Translations under genes and position numbers: made by a program | Notes under the pieces: generated by a model | Seen by the model: only the letters and a program-made list of their open reading frames with translations | What the model was told of the DNA's origin: nothing | Database searches by the model: none | Assembly: GCF_025837095.1 (NCBI RefSeq) | Contig: NZ_CP107551.1 | Location: 3,094,668-3,158,667 of the forward strand | Direction of reading: 5' to 3' | DNA length: 64,000 nucleotides | Origin: Rhodococcus sp. Z13 | Lineage (GTDB): Bacteria > Actinomycetota > Actinomycetes > Mycobacteriales > Mycobacteriaceae | Shown: positions 45,317 through 55,100 of the stretch, in pieces | Layout of the letters: each line of letters starts with the position of its first letter | Numbering within the stretch: position 1 is the stretch's first letter

Positions 45317-46660
45317 TCACGGTACGTGCATCCCTGCGAGCACCCGGTCGAGGGCGGCGAGTGCCTCGTCGAGTTCGTGCGTCGTCACCGTCAGCGGGGG
45401 CCGGAACCGCAGGCCGCGGCTGCCGGTGCCGATGACGAGCACGTGTTCGTCGTCGTACAGGCGCCGCAGGACCTCGTCGCGGATCTCCGGTGAGGGCAGG
45501 GTGGCCGCGCACATCAGGCCGCGGCCGCGCGGTTCGGTGAGCATCTCGTGCTTCGCCCCGAGCTGCTGCAGGCCCGACAGCAGGTGCGCTCCGCTCAGGC
45601 GGGCGCGGTCGACGAGCCGGTCGCGGTCGATCACCTCGAGGATGCGGCGGGCGCGCACCATGTCGGTGAGGTTGCCGCCCCAGGTCGAGTTGATCCGCGA
45701 GCTGACCCGGAAGACGTTGTCGGGCACCTCGTCGATCCGGCGGCCGGCCATGATGCCGCACACCTGGACCTTCTTGCCGAAGGCGACGATATCGGGCGTC
45801 ACCCCCATCTGCTGGTACGCCCACACCGTGCCGGTCGCACCACCGCCGGTCTGGACCTCGTCGAACACGACCAGCGCGTCGTGTTCGCGGCACAGGTCCG
45901 CGATCGCGCGGAAGAACTCGGGCCGGAAGTGGTGGTCGCCACCCTCGCCCTGAATGGGTTCGGCGATGAAGCAGGCGATGTCGTGGGGGCGTTCGGCGAA
46001 GGCCCGGCGTGCCTGTTCGAGGGCGTGTTCCTCGGCGGCGGCCACGTCGCGGCCGTCGCACAGATAGGGCGCGTCGATCCGCGGCCAGTCGAACTTCGGG
46101 AAACGCTCGGTCTTGACCGGATCGGTGTTGGTCAGCGACAGCGTGTACCCAGTGCGGCCGTGGAAGGCCTCCGTCAGGTGCAGTACCGATCCCCCGAGCG
46201 CCGGGTCGAGGCCACGCGACTCGTTGAGCCGGCTCTTCCAGTCGAAGGCGACCTTCAGCGCGTTCTCGACGGCGAGACCACCGCCGTCGACGAGGAACAG
46301 GTGCGGCAGGTCGGGATCGCCGAACACCCGCACGAAGGTCTCGACGAACCGCGCCATCGGGACCGTGTAGATGTCGGAGTTGCTCGGCTTGTTCGCCGCG
46401 ACCGTCGCGAGTTCGCGGGCGAACTGCGGGTCGTCGGCGAGGTCGGGGTGGTTCATGCCCAGCGCGGACGACGCGAAGAACCCGAACATGTCGAGATAGG
46501 TCGTCCCGTCCCGGGCGTCGACAAGGCGCACACCGCGCGAACGCTCGAGGTCGAGGACGAACCCGAACCCGTCGGCCAGCATGTGCTGGGCCAGGACATC
46601 GTGTACCCGGGTCGGCGGCAGGTTCTCGGCACCGCCCCGGTCCAGGAATGCAGTGCTCAT
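45317..46660 (-). CDS. lat: L-lysine 6-aminotransferase
   Basis: PLP enzyme of 447 aa that moves the epsilon-amino group of lysine to 2-oxoglutarate, forming piperideine-6-carboxylate. Family signatures are DMFGFFASSALGMNHP, LTEAFHGRTGYTLSLTN, VVFDEVQTGGGATGT and FGKKVQVCGIM with the PLP Lys. The ATG at 46660 matches the mycobacterial Lat length. Its product is oxidised by Pcd (47.2 kb) and its expression is probably set by the adjacent LrpA, the Rv3290c-Rv3293 arrangement. Confidence 0.94.
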   Translation of the reverse strand: MSTAFLDRGGAENLPPTRVHDVLAQHMLADGFGFVLDLERSRGVRLVDARDGTTYLDMFGFFASSALGMNHPDLADDPQFARELATVAANKPSNSDIYTVPMARFVETFVRVFGDPDLPHLFLVDGGGLAVENALKVAFDWKSRLNESRGLDPALGGSVLHLTEAFHGRTGYTLSLTNTDPVKTERFPKFDWPRIDAPYLCDGRDVAAAEEHALEQARRAFAERPHDIACFIAEPIQGEGGDHHFRPEFFRAIADLCREHDALVVFDEVQTGGGATGTVWAYQQMGVTPDIVAFGKKVQVCGIMAGRRIDEVPDNVFRVSSRINSTWGGNLTDMVRARRILEVIDRDRLVDRARLSGAHLLSGLQQLGAKHEMLTEPRGRGLMCAATLPSPEIRDEVLRRLYDDEHVLVIGTGSRGLRFRPPLTVTTHELDEALAALDRVLAGMHVP

Positions 46661-46728
46661 GACCCCACGGTACGCGAGGAATCCTGCGCGACGAGGGGAA
46701 CGGAAAAGAATATTTCCTGCGGGAATCG

Positions 46729-47193
46729 TTATCTCTCGTAAAATGTTTGCAGCACGACGGTGGTGCGGGTGGCGACGTCGGCGGTCGCCCGGATCTCCTG
46801 GAGCAGTTGTTCGAGGGCCCGCGGCGATTCCACGCGGACCATGAGGATGTAGCTTTCGTCGCCCGCCACCGAGTGACACGATTCGATTGCCTCGATGTGC
46901 CGCAGGCGGGCAGGGGCGTCGTCGGGTTGCGACGGGTCGAGAGGGGTGATCGCCACGAACGCCGACAGCATCTTGCCCAGCGCCTCGGGATCCACCCGCG
47001 CACTGTATCCGCGAATGATGTTCCGCGCTTCGAGCCGGCGCACACGCGACTGCACGGCCGAGACCGACAGCCCCGCCTTCTCGGCGAGGGCCGCCAGCGT
47101 GGCACGGCCGTCGGCGATCAGTTCGCGCAGCAGCATCCGGTCGATCTCGTCCAGCGAGTCCTTCGACGGGTCGAACTTAGGCGATTCCGGCAC
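46729..47193 (-). CDS. lrpA: Lrp/AsnC-family transcriptional regulator
   Basis: A 154-aa feast/famine regulator: winged helix (LDEIDRMLLRELIADGRATLAALAEKAGLSVSAVQSRVRRLE) and an RAM ligand domain (SAFVAITPL..., CHSVAGDESYILMVRV). Orthologue of Rv3291c, which controls lat in mycobacteria. The GTG at 47193 lies 6 nt after TACCCT and is preferred as a leaderless start; a GTG at 47214 would add seven residues. Divergent from pcd by only 36 nt, so it probably controls both sides. Confidence 0.91.
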   Translation of the reverse strand: MPESPKFDPSKDSLDEIDRMLLRELIADGRATLAALAEKAGLSVSAVQSRVRRLEARNIIRGYSARVDPEALGKMLSAFVAITPLDPSQPDDAPARLRHIEAIESCHSVAGDESYILMVRVESPRALEQLLQEIRATADVATRTTVVLQTFYER

Positions 47194-47199
47194 GAGCGC

Positions 47200-47205
47200 A
47201 GGGTA
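47200..47205 (-). promoter_or_regulatory. -10 box of lrpA (leaderless)
   Basis: TACCCT on the minus strand, 6 nt before the GTG at 47193. It overlaps the region that must hold the pcd promoter. Confidence 0.5.
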
Positions 47206-47229
47206 TCCGAGCACGAAAGGACCTCACCG

Positions 47230-48747
47230 ATGAATGCGACGACCGATTTCCGTGAACGGGCCACCGCCGCCCTGCGTCGCTGCGGCGCCGACCCCGCCGG
47301 CCCGGCCGGTCCCGCCGACGGCGACCTCGTCGTCACCACCCCGATCGACGGCAGCGAGATCGGCCGGATCCGCTCCCACTCCCCCGCCGGGAGCGACGCG
47401 GCGATCACCACGGCCGCCCGCACCTTCGAGACCTGGCGGGACGTCCCCGCGCCGGTGCGCGGCCGGACGGTCCGGCGCCTCGGGGAACTGCTCGTCGAAC
47501 ACAAGGCGGATCTGGCCGAACTCGTCACCCTGGAGGCCGGGAAGATCCCGTCGGAGGCGACCGGCGAGGTGCAAGAGATGATCGACATCTGCGAGTTCGC
47601 CGTCGGGCTGTCGCGCAGCATCTCCGGGCGGACCATGCCCTCGGAGCGGCCCGGGCACCGGCTCATGGAGACCTGGCATCCGCTCGGGGTGGTGGGCGTG
47701 ATCTCCGCGTTCAACTTCCCCGTCGCGGTGTGGTCCTGGAACACGGCCGTCGCGCTGGTCTGCGGCGACCCGGTGGTGTGGAAACCGTCGGAGACGACCC
47801 CGCTGACGGCGCTGGCCTGCGACGCCCTGCTGCGGCGCGCGGCACGGGAATCGGGGGCACCGGACGGGCTGCACCACCTGCTGCTCGGCGACCACACCGT
47901 GGGCGAGGCCCTCGTCGACGACCCGCGGGTCGCGCTGGTGAGCGCCACCGGGTCGGTGCGGATGGGCCGTGTCGTCGCGCCGCGGGTCGCGGCCCGGTTC
48001 GGCCGCTGCCTGCTCGAACTCGGCGGAAACAACGGCGCGATCGTGACTCCCTCGGCCGATCTCGATCTCACCGTCCGCGCGGTCGTGTTCGCCGCGGCCG
48101 GGACGGCCGGGCAGCGGTGCACGACGCTGCGGCGGCTCATCGTGCACCGGTCGATCGCCGACGACCTCGTCGACCGTCTCGCGAAGGTCTACGCCGGTCT
48201 GAGGGTGGGCGATCCGTTCGAGGAGGGGGTTCTCGTCGGGCCGTTGATCTCCTCGCGGGCGCACGAGGCGATGCGCACCGCCCTCGACCGGGCCCAGCAC
48301 GACGGGGGTGTGCTCGTCACCGGCGGCGATCGTGTGGACGGGCCGGGCGACGGTGTCTACGTATCCCCCGCGCTGGTGCGGATGCCGACACAGACGGACG
48401 TCGTGCGCGAGGAGACCTTCGCGCCGATCCTGTACGTGCTGACCTACGACGACCTCGACGAGGCGATCGCGCTGCACAACGCGGTGCCGCAGGGCCTGTC
48501 GTCGTCGATCTTCACCCTGGACCAGCGTGAGGCGGAACTGTTCCTGGCGCGGTCGGACTGCGGGATCGCCAACGTCAACATCGGTACCTCGGGCGCCGAG
48601 ATCGGGGGCGCGTTCGGCGGGGAGAAGGAGACGGGAGGCGGCCGCGAGTCGGGTTCGGACTCGTGGAAGGCGTACATGCGCCGGGCGACGAACACCGTGA
48701 ACTACTCGACGGAGCTCCCGCTGGCGCAGGGCGTCGAATTCGGCTGA
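47230..48747 (+). CDS. pcd: Delta1-piperideine-6-carboxylate dehydrogenase
   Basis: NAD(P)-dependent aldehyde dehydrogenase of 505 aa that oxidises 2-aminoadipate semialdehyde to 2-aminoadipate. It has the ALDH Glu in LLELGGNNG and the catalytic Cys in GQRCTTLRR; FNFPVAVWSWN and PETTPL-like WKPSETTPL bind cofactor. ATG at 47230 follows AAAGGA. Partner of Lat; orthologue of Rv3293. A large hairpin follows the stop. Confidence 0.92.
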   Translation: MNATTDFRERATAALRRCGADPAGPAGPADGDLVVTTPIDGSEIGRIRSHSPAGSDAAITTAARTFETWRDVPAPVRGRTVRRLGELLVEHKADLAELVTLEAGKIPSEATGEVQEMIDICEFAVGLSRSISGRTMPSERPGHRLMETWHPLGVVGVISAFNFPVAVWSWNTAVALVCGDPVVWKPSETTPLTALACDALLRRAARESGAPDGLHHLLLGDHTVGEALVDDPRVALVSATGSVRMGRVVAPRVAARFGRCLLELGGNNGAIVTPSADLDLTVRAVVFAAAGTAGQRCTTLRRLIVHRSIADDLVDRLAKVYAGLRVGDPFEEGVLVGPLISSRAHEAMRTALDRAQHDGGVLVTGGDRVDGPGDGVYVSPALVRMPTQTDVVREETFAPILYVLTYDDLDEAIALHNAVPQGLSSSIFTLDQREAELFLARSDCGIANVNIGTSGAEIGGAFGGEKETGGGRESGSDSWKAYMRRATNTVNYSTELPLAQGVEFG

Positions 48748-48754
48748 TCCCCAA

Positions 48755-48783
48755 TGGTGTTCGCGCGTCGTGGTGTTCGCGCG
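48755..48783 (+). repeat. 13-bp direct repeat after pcd
   Basis: TGGTGTTCGCGCG occurs at 48755-48767 and 48771-48783. The second copy supplies the 5' arm of the adjoining hairpin. Confidence 0.75.
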
Positions 48784-48840
48784 CGGAAACGAGGCTCGCC
48801 GCCCCTGCAGTAGGGGTAAAACCCGTTTCGGCGCGCGAAC
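48775..48840. terminator. Composite hairpin between pcd and the Rho-N-like gene
   Basis: 17-bp arms (48775-48791 and 48824-48840, one mismatch) enclose a second small hairpin, CCCCTGCAGTAGGGG (48802-48816). Its structure is more elaborate than the other terminators here; it may be a mobile palindromic element acting as a bidirectional terminator. Confidence 0.72.
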
Positions 48841-48847
48841 TCGCGGG

Positions 48848-49105
48848 TCAGTGATTGCGCAGCGCGTCGATCAGTTCGTCCTTCTTCATGTCGGAGTAGC
48901 CGCTCAGACCGAGTTCCTTCGCTCGGTCCTTCAACTCGTCGACGGTCCAGTCCTCGTAGGAGCCGGCCTTGCCGCCCTTCTTCCCGACGTTCGACTTGCC
49001 CTCGGCGGCCGCCGCGTTGGAGATCCGCGCCGCCTTCTCCTTGGAGGCGCCGTCCTCACGGAGTTCCTCGTACATCTTCTCGTTCTTGATCGACGGGTTC
49101 GGCAT
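48848..49105 (-). CDS. Small Rho-N/SAP-like protein (DUF7218 type)
   Basis: An 85-aa protein common in actinobacteria. The N-terminal half is basic and repetitive (SIKNEKMYEELREDGASKEKAARISNAAAAEG), and the C-terminal half is a Rho-N-like helix pair (DWTVDELKDRAKELGLSGYSDMKKDELIDALRNH). Likely nucleic-acid binding; the role is unknown. The ATG at 49105 follows a GGAGAG-type site. Confidence 0.85.
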   Translation of the reverse strand: MPNPSIKNEKMYEELREDGASKEKAARISNAAAAEGKSNVGKKGGKAGSYEDWTVDELKDRAKELGLSGYSDMKKDELIDALRNH

Positions 49106-49195
49106 CGTCTCTCCTCTCCTCGTTCCGCTGCAGGCCGGGTACCCGACGACGCCGCGCCCAATCACGAGCTGTGTGGCGTGCGCCACATCCTGTGG

Positions 49196-49201
49196 TAGAC
49201 C
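49196..49201 (+). promoter_or_regulatory. -10 box of the acyl-CoA synthetase gene (leaderless)
   Basis: TAGACC ends 6 nt before the ATG at 49208. Confidence 0.45.
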
Positions 49202-49207
49202 AGGGGC

Positions 49208-50755
49208 ATGTATCCAGGGAACTTCGTCGCCACGACCCCCGACAAGGCCGCCATCATCAGACCCGCCACCGGCGAATCGCTCACCTATCGTGAGCTCGAC
49301 GAACGGTCGATCCGGTTCGCGAAGTACCTGCGTTCCCTCGGTCTGGAACGCGGCGACCACATGGCCCTGATCTCGAACAACGATCTGCGGGTCATGGAGG
49401 TGTACTGGGCGGCGCTGCGTTCGGGTCTCTACATCACCGTCGTCAACCGCCACCTGACCCCCGCCGAGGCGGCGTACATCGTCGACGACTGCGGCGCGAA
49501 GGCGCTCGTCGTGTCCACGCAAGCCGCCGAGGCGGTGGACCTGGCACCCGAGGCCTACCCGAAGGTCGAGCACCGGGTGGCGTTCGGCGGGACGCTGCCG
49601 GGCTTCGAGGACTACGAGGAGGCGATGGCGCGGTTCGACGCCTCGCCCCTCGACGATCAGCCTCGCGGGCAGGACATGCTGTATTCGTCGGGCACGACGG
49701 GCCGGCCCAAGGGCATCAAGCCGAAGCTCCCGGACGGGCGGGTGCAGGACATCCCCGACCCGTACACCGCGGTGTTCGCCCCCATGTACGGCTTCGACGA
49801 CAGCACCGTCTACCTGTGCCCCGCGCCGCTCTACCACGCTGCGCCGCTGCGGTTCTGCGGGACGATCCAGTCGGTCGGTGGCACCGTGATCCTCATGGAC
49901 CGCTTCGACGCCGAGGAAGCGCTGGCGCTCATCGAGCGGTACTCGGTGACCGCGAGCCAGTGGGTGCCGACGATGTTCGTGCGGATGCTCAAGTTGCCCG
50001 AGGAGACCCGCGCGAAGTACGACGTGTCGAGCATGAAGGTCGCGATCCACGCCGCGGCGCCCTGCCCGCCCGAGGTCAAGCGCGCCATGATCGAGTGGTG
50101 GGGGCCGGTGATCAACGAGTACTACGCCTCCACCGAGGGCGCCGGCGCGACCTTCATCGACTCCGAGCAGGCCCTCGCCCGGCCCGGGTCCGTCGGCCAC
50201 GACGGGGTGCTGGGCATCGTGCACATCTGCGACGAGCAGGGTCGTGAACTGCCGACCGGGGGGATCGGCACGGTGTGGTGGGAGCGCGACGAGCGTCCGT
50301 TCGAGTACCACAACGACCCGGTCAAGACCGAGCAGGCGACGCACCCCGAGCACCCGACCTGGACGACCAGCGGCGACATCGGCTATCTCGACGAGGACCG
50401 CTATCTCTATCTCACCGACCGGGCCGCGTTCACGATCATCTCCGGGGGCGTGAACATATACCCGCAGGAGTCGGAGAACGTGCTCACCCTGCACCCGAAG
50501 GTGTTCGACGTCGCGGTGATCGGTGTGCCGAACGAGGAGATGGGTGAGGAGGTCAAGGCCCTCGTCCAGCTGGTCGACGGGGTGGAGCCGAGCCCCGAGC
50601 TCGAACAGGAGCTGCTCGACTACGTGCGGGCCCGGGTGTCGCACTTCAAGGCGCCGCGCAGCATCGATTTCTCCGACGACCTGCCGCGCACCCCCACCGG
50701 CAAGCTCGTCAAGCACAAGCTGCGTGCGCGCTACACCGCCGCGGTGCCCTCGTGA
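49208..50755 (+). CDS. Acyl-CoA synthetase (FadD-like)
   Basis: A 515-aa adenylate-forming ligase that activates a fatty or related acid to its CoA thioester. It has the P-loop YSSGTTGRPKG, NEYYASTEGAG and TSGDIGYLDEDRYLYLTDR, and the catalytic Lys in TPTGKLVKHK. Chain length cannot be read from sequence. The stop overlaps the GTG of the FAD oxidase (GTGA), so the two may act together, for example on a hydroxy acid. Confidence 0.9.
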   Translation: MYPGNFVATTPDKAAIIRPATGESLTYRELDERSIRFAKYLRSLGLERGDHMALISNNDLRVMEVYWAALRSGLYITVVNRHLTPAEAAYIVDDCGAKALVVSTQAAEAVDLAPEAYPKVEHRVAFGGTLPGFEDYEEAMARFDASPLDDQPRGQDMLYSSGTTGRPKGIKPKLPDGRVQDIPDPYTAVFAPMYGFDDSTVYLCPAPLYHAAPLRFCGTIQSVGGTVILMDRFDAEEALALIERYSVTASQWVPTMFVRMLKLPEETRAKYDVSSMKVAIHAAAPCPPEVKRAMIEWWGPVINEYYASTEGAGATFIDSEQALARPGSVGHDGVLGIVHICDEQGRELPTGGIGTVWWERDERPFEYHNDPVKTEQATHPEHPTWTTSGDIGYLDEDRYLYLTDRAAFTIISGGVNIYPQESENVLTLHPKVFDVAVIGVPNEEMGEEVKALVQLVDGVEPSPELEQELLDYVRARVSHFKAPRSIDFSDDLPRTPTGKLVKHKLRARYTAAVPS

Positions 50756-52128
50756 CGGCCGGAACCGTGCTGCCCCTCGACGAACTCGCCGCTCAGCTGC
50801 CCGCCGGGGCGCTGGTCACCGATCCGGACATCCTTGCCGGATACCGGCACGACCGGGCGCAGGATCCGGACGCCGCGGTGCCGGCCGCCCTGGTCCGCGC
50901 GACCTGCACCGCCGACGTGCAGGCCACCCTGCGGTGGGCGAACACCCACCGGGTGCCGGTGGTGCCGCGCGGGGCGGGCACGAGCCTGTCCGGCGGCTCG
51001 GGTGGGCTCGCGCACGGGATCGTGCTGAGCACCGAGAAGATGCGGGCGATCACCGTCGACACCGCGACCCGCACCGCCGTCGCCCAGCCCGGCCTGCTCA
51101 ACATCGAGGTCAAGCAGGCCGCCGCGGAGCACGGGCTGTGGTATCCGCCGGATCCGTCGTCGTTCGAGATCTGCACGATCGGCGGGAACGCAGCCACCAA
51201 CGCGGGTGGATTGTGCTGCGTGAAGTACGGGGTGACCACCGATTACGTGCTCGGTCTCGAGGTGGTGCTCGCCGACGGCACGGCGGTGCGGCTCGGCGGC
51301 CCGCGGGTCAAGGACGTGGCCGGGCTGTCGCTGACCAAGCTGTTCGTCGGCAGCGAGGGCACCCTCGGGGTCATCACCGAGGTGACGCTGCGGCTCGTCC
51401 CACCACCCCCTCCGGCGTCGACGATGGTCGCGACCTTCGCCACGGTCCAGGCCGCCGCCGACGCGGTCGTCGCGATCACCGGTGTGCTGCGCCCGGCGAT
51501 GCTCGAGTTCATGGACCGGGCGTCGATCGGGGCGGTGGAGGACATGCTGCGCATGGGCCTGGACCGCTCCACCGAGGCGATGCTCATCGCCCGCTCCGAC
51601 GCACCGGGATCCGCGGCGGCCGAGGAGATCGACATCATGGTGCGGGCCTGCCGCGAGGCCGGCGCCGACGACGTCTTCGCCACGGACGACGCGGAGGAGG
51701 GCGAGGCGTTCACCGCCGCCCGGCGCATGGCGATCCCAGCGGTGGAACGCACCGGCAACCTGCTCCTCGAGGATGTCGGGGTGCCGATCCCGGCGCTGCC
51801 CGCGCTGGTGGGTGGCATCGCGGAGCTGGCGACGGAGCACGACGTCACGGTCGCCGTGATCGCCCACGCGGGGGACGGCAACACGCACCCGCTGATCGTC
51901 TTCGACCCCGCCGACGAGGACATGACCGCCCGCGCCCACCTGGTGTTCGGGAAGATCATGGATCTGGCCATCGAGCTCGGTGGCACCATCACCGGTGAGC
52001 ACGGCGTCGGCCGGCTCAAGAAGCCCTGGCTGCCCGCGCAGGTCGGGCCGGACGTGATGGCGCTGACGCAGCGGATCAAGGACGCGCTGGACCCGAACGC
52101 GATCCTCAATCCGGGCGTGGTCGTCTGA
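50752..52128 (+). CDS. FAD-binding oxidase, GlcD/D-lactate dehydrogenase type
   Basis: A 458-aa flavoprotein with a PCMH FAD-binding domain (VVPRGAGTSLSGGSGG, IGGNAATNAGG, GTLGVITEVTLRLV) and a FAD-oxidase C-terminal domain with the histidine motif GDGNTHPL and GTITGEHGVG. The family oxidises D-2-hydroxy acids such as glycolate, D-lactate or D-2-hydroxyglutarate. Overlaps the acyl-CoA synthetase by 4 nt. Confidence 0.89.
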   Translation: MTAGTVLPLDELAAQLPAGALVTDPDILAGYRHDRAQDPDAAVPAALVRATCTADVQATLRWANTHRVPVVPRGAGTSLSGGSGGLAHGIVLSTEKMRAITVDTATRTAVAQPGLLNIEVKQAAAEHGLWYPPDPSSFEICTIGGNAATNAGGLCCVKYGVTTDYVLGLEVVLADGTAVRLGGPRVKDVAGLSLTKLFVGSEGTLGVITEVTLRLVPPPPPASTMVATFATVQAAADAVVAITGVLRPAMLEFMDRASIGAVEDMLRMGLDRSTEAMLIARSDAPGSAAAEEIDIMVRACREAGADDVFATDDAEEGEAFTAARRMAIPAVERTGNLLLEDVGVPIPALPALVGGIAELATEHDVTVAVIAHAGDGNTHPLIVFDPADEDMTARAHLVFGKIMDLAIELGGTITGEHGVGRLKKPWLPAQVGPDVMALTQRIKDALDPNAILNPGVVV

Positions 52129-52171
52129 GGATGTCGGCCCAGTTGTCGGTGCCGGGGTGGACGATGGTGGG

Positions 52172-55100
52172 GTGACCGACATCCTGGAGCGTTTCTCCGC
52201 GCCGACCCGCGAGTGGTTCGCCGGTGCCTTCGACGCTCCCACCGCGGCGCAGCTCGGGGCATGGGAGGCGATCTCGTCGGGGGCGCACACCCTGGTGGTG
52301 GCCCCCACCGGCTCGGGCAAGACGCTGTCGGCGTTCCTGTGGTCGCTCGACCGGCTCTCGTCCACCCCCGCCGACGAGCACGCCGCGCGCGAGCACCGCA
52401 CCCGCGTGTTGTACGTGTCGCCGCTCAAGGCGCTCGCGGTGGACGTCGAACGGAACCTGCGTTCGCCGCTGGTGGGGATCACCCAGACGGCGAAGCGGCT
52501 CGGGCTCACTCCCCCGGAGATCACCGTCGGGGTGCGGTCCGGCGACACCTCGCAGGCCGACCGGCGGGCCCTCGCCCGCACCCCACCGGACATCCTCATC
52601 ACCACACCCGAGTCGCTGTTCCTCATGCTCACCTCGGCGGCGCGGGAGAACCTCGCCGGGGTCGAGACCCTGATCGTCGACGAGGTGCACGCGGTGGCCG
52701 GGACGAAGCGCGGCGCGCACCTCGCGTTGTCGCTCGAACGTCTCGATCTGCTGCTGAAGCAGCCGGCGCAGCGCATCGGCCTGTCCGCGACGGTGCGTCC
52801 GCACGAGGAGGTGGGCCGGTTCCTCGTCGGTTCGGCACCCATCCGGATCGTGGCGCCGCCGTCGGCGAAGACCTGGGACCTGACGGTCCGGGTGCCGGTG
52901 GAGGACATGACCGAACTCGGGGTCTCCGACCCCGACGAGGAGTCGCTGTCCCCCACACCGCAGGCCGGGTCGATCTGGCCGCACGTGGAGGAGCAGATCG
53001 TCGACCTCATCACCGAGCACCGCTCGACGATCGTGTTCGCCAACTCGCGACGGCTCTCCGAGCGGCTGACGGCCCGGCTCAACGAGATCCACGCCGAACG
53101 TCTCGGCGAGGAAGTCGATCGCGAGCACGCGCCGCCGGCGCAACTCGGGTCCCCCACCGAGACCGTCGCGGGTGCCCCGCCGGTGCTGGCGCGCGCCCAT
53201 CACGGGTCGGTGAGCAAGGACCAGCGGGCGCTGATCGAGGACGACCTCAAGTCGGGCCGGTTGCGCTGCGTGGTGGCCACCTCCAGCCTCGAACTCGGCA
53301 TCGACATGGGCGCAGTCGATCTCGTGATCCAGGTCGAGACCCCACCCTCGGTGGCGAGCGGTCTGCAGCGCGTCGGGCGGGCCGGGCACCAGGTGGGCGA
53401 GACCTCGCGCGGCGTGCTGTTCCCCAAGCACCGCACCGATCTCGTGCACTGCGCGGTGACCGTCGAGCGGATGGTCGAAGGGCACATCGAGGCGCTGCAG
53501 GTGCCCGCCAACCCACTGGACGTGCTCGCGCAGCAGACGGTCGCGGCGACCGCACTCGATCCGCTCGACGTCGACGACTGGTTCGACACCGTCCGCCGCA
53601 GCGGGTCGTTCGCGACCCTGTCCCGGGCGGTCTACGAGTCCGTCCTCGATCTGCTCGCCGGCCGGTATCCCTCCGACGAGTTCGCCGAACTGCGTCCGCG
53701 GGTGGTGTGGGACCGCGAGGCCGGCACCCTCACCGGGCGGCCCGGGGCGCAGCGGCTCGCCGTCACCTCCGGTGGCACGATCCCCGACCGCGGTCTGTTC
53801 ACCGTCTACATGGTGGGCGAGAAGAACACGCGCGTCGGGGAACTCGACGAGGAGATGGTCTACGAGTCGCGCGTCGGCGACGTGTTCGCGCTCGGCGCGA
53901 CGAGCTGGCGGATCGAGGAGATCACCTTCGACCGGGTGCTGGTCTCCCCCGCCTACGGCCGCCCCGGCCGGTTGCCGTTCTGGCACGGCGACTCCCAGGG
54001 CCGCCCTGCCGAACTCGGCGCCGCCCTCGGCGAGTTCCTCCGCGAGATGGGTCACGCTTCCCCTGAGGACGCCGAGACCCGTTGCCGCAAGAGCGGTCTC
54101 GACGAGTACGCGACCGGCAACCTGATCCGGTTGCTCGACGAGCAGCGCACCGCCACCGGGCACCTGCCCACCGACCGCACGCTCGTCGTCGAGCGGTTCC
54201 GCGACGAGCTCGGCGACTGGCGCATCGTGCTGCACTCCCCCTTCGGGTTGCGCGTGCACGCCCCGTGGGCGCTGGCGGTGGGCGCGCGGCTGCTCGACCG
54301 CTACGGCGTCGAGTCGCATCCCACCCCGTCCGACGACGGCATCATCGTCCGTCTGCCCGACACCGACGACGAACCCCCGGGTTCGGAGATCTTCGTCTTC
54401 GACACCGACGAGATCGACGACATCGTCACCGAACAGGTCGGCGGGTCTGCGCTGTTCGCCTCCCGCTTCCGCGAGTGCGCGGCCCGTGCGCTGCTGTTGC
54501 CGCGCCGCAATCCGGGCAAGCGGGCCCCGTTGTGGCAGCAACGCCAGCGGTCGGCGCAACTGCTCGACGTGGCGCGGCGGTTCCCCGACTTCCCGATCCT
54601 GCTCGAGACGGTCCGCGAGTGCCTGCAGGACGTCTACGACCTGCCCGCCCTGCGCGGCCTGCTCGGCCGCATCGCCCAGCGGAAGATCCGGCTGGTGGAG
54701 GTCGAGACACCCACGGCCTCCCCGTTCGCGACGTCGCTGCTGTTCTCCTACGTGGGCGAGTTCCTCTACGAGGGCGACAGCCCGCTCGCCGAACGCCGGG
54801 CGGCGGCGCTGTCGCTGGATTCGTCGCTGCTCGCCGAGCTGCTCGGCCGGGTCGAGCTGCGCGAACTGCTCGACGCCGATGTCATCGAGGAGGCCGAACG
54901 CGAACTGCAGCGACTGACCCCGGAGCGCCGCGCCCGCGACGCGGAGGGGGTCGCCGACCTGCTGCGGCTGCTCGGCCCGCTCACCGACGCCGAGCTGCGC
55001 GAGCGCACCACCGACGACCCGGCGGAGTGGATCGCCGACCTCGAGACGCAGCGTCGCGCGCTGCGGGTCTCGTACGCCGGTGAGCACCGGTGGGCGGCGA

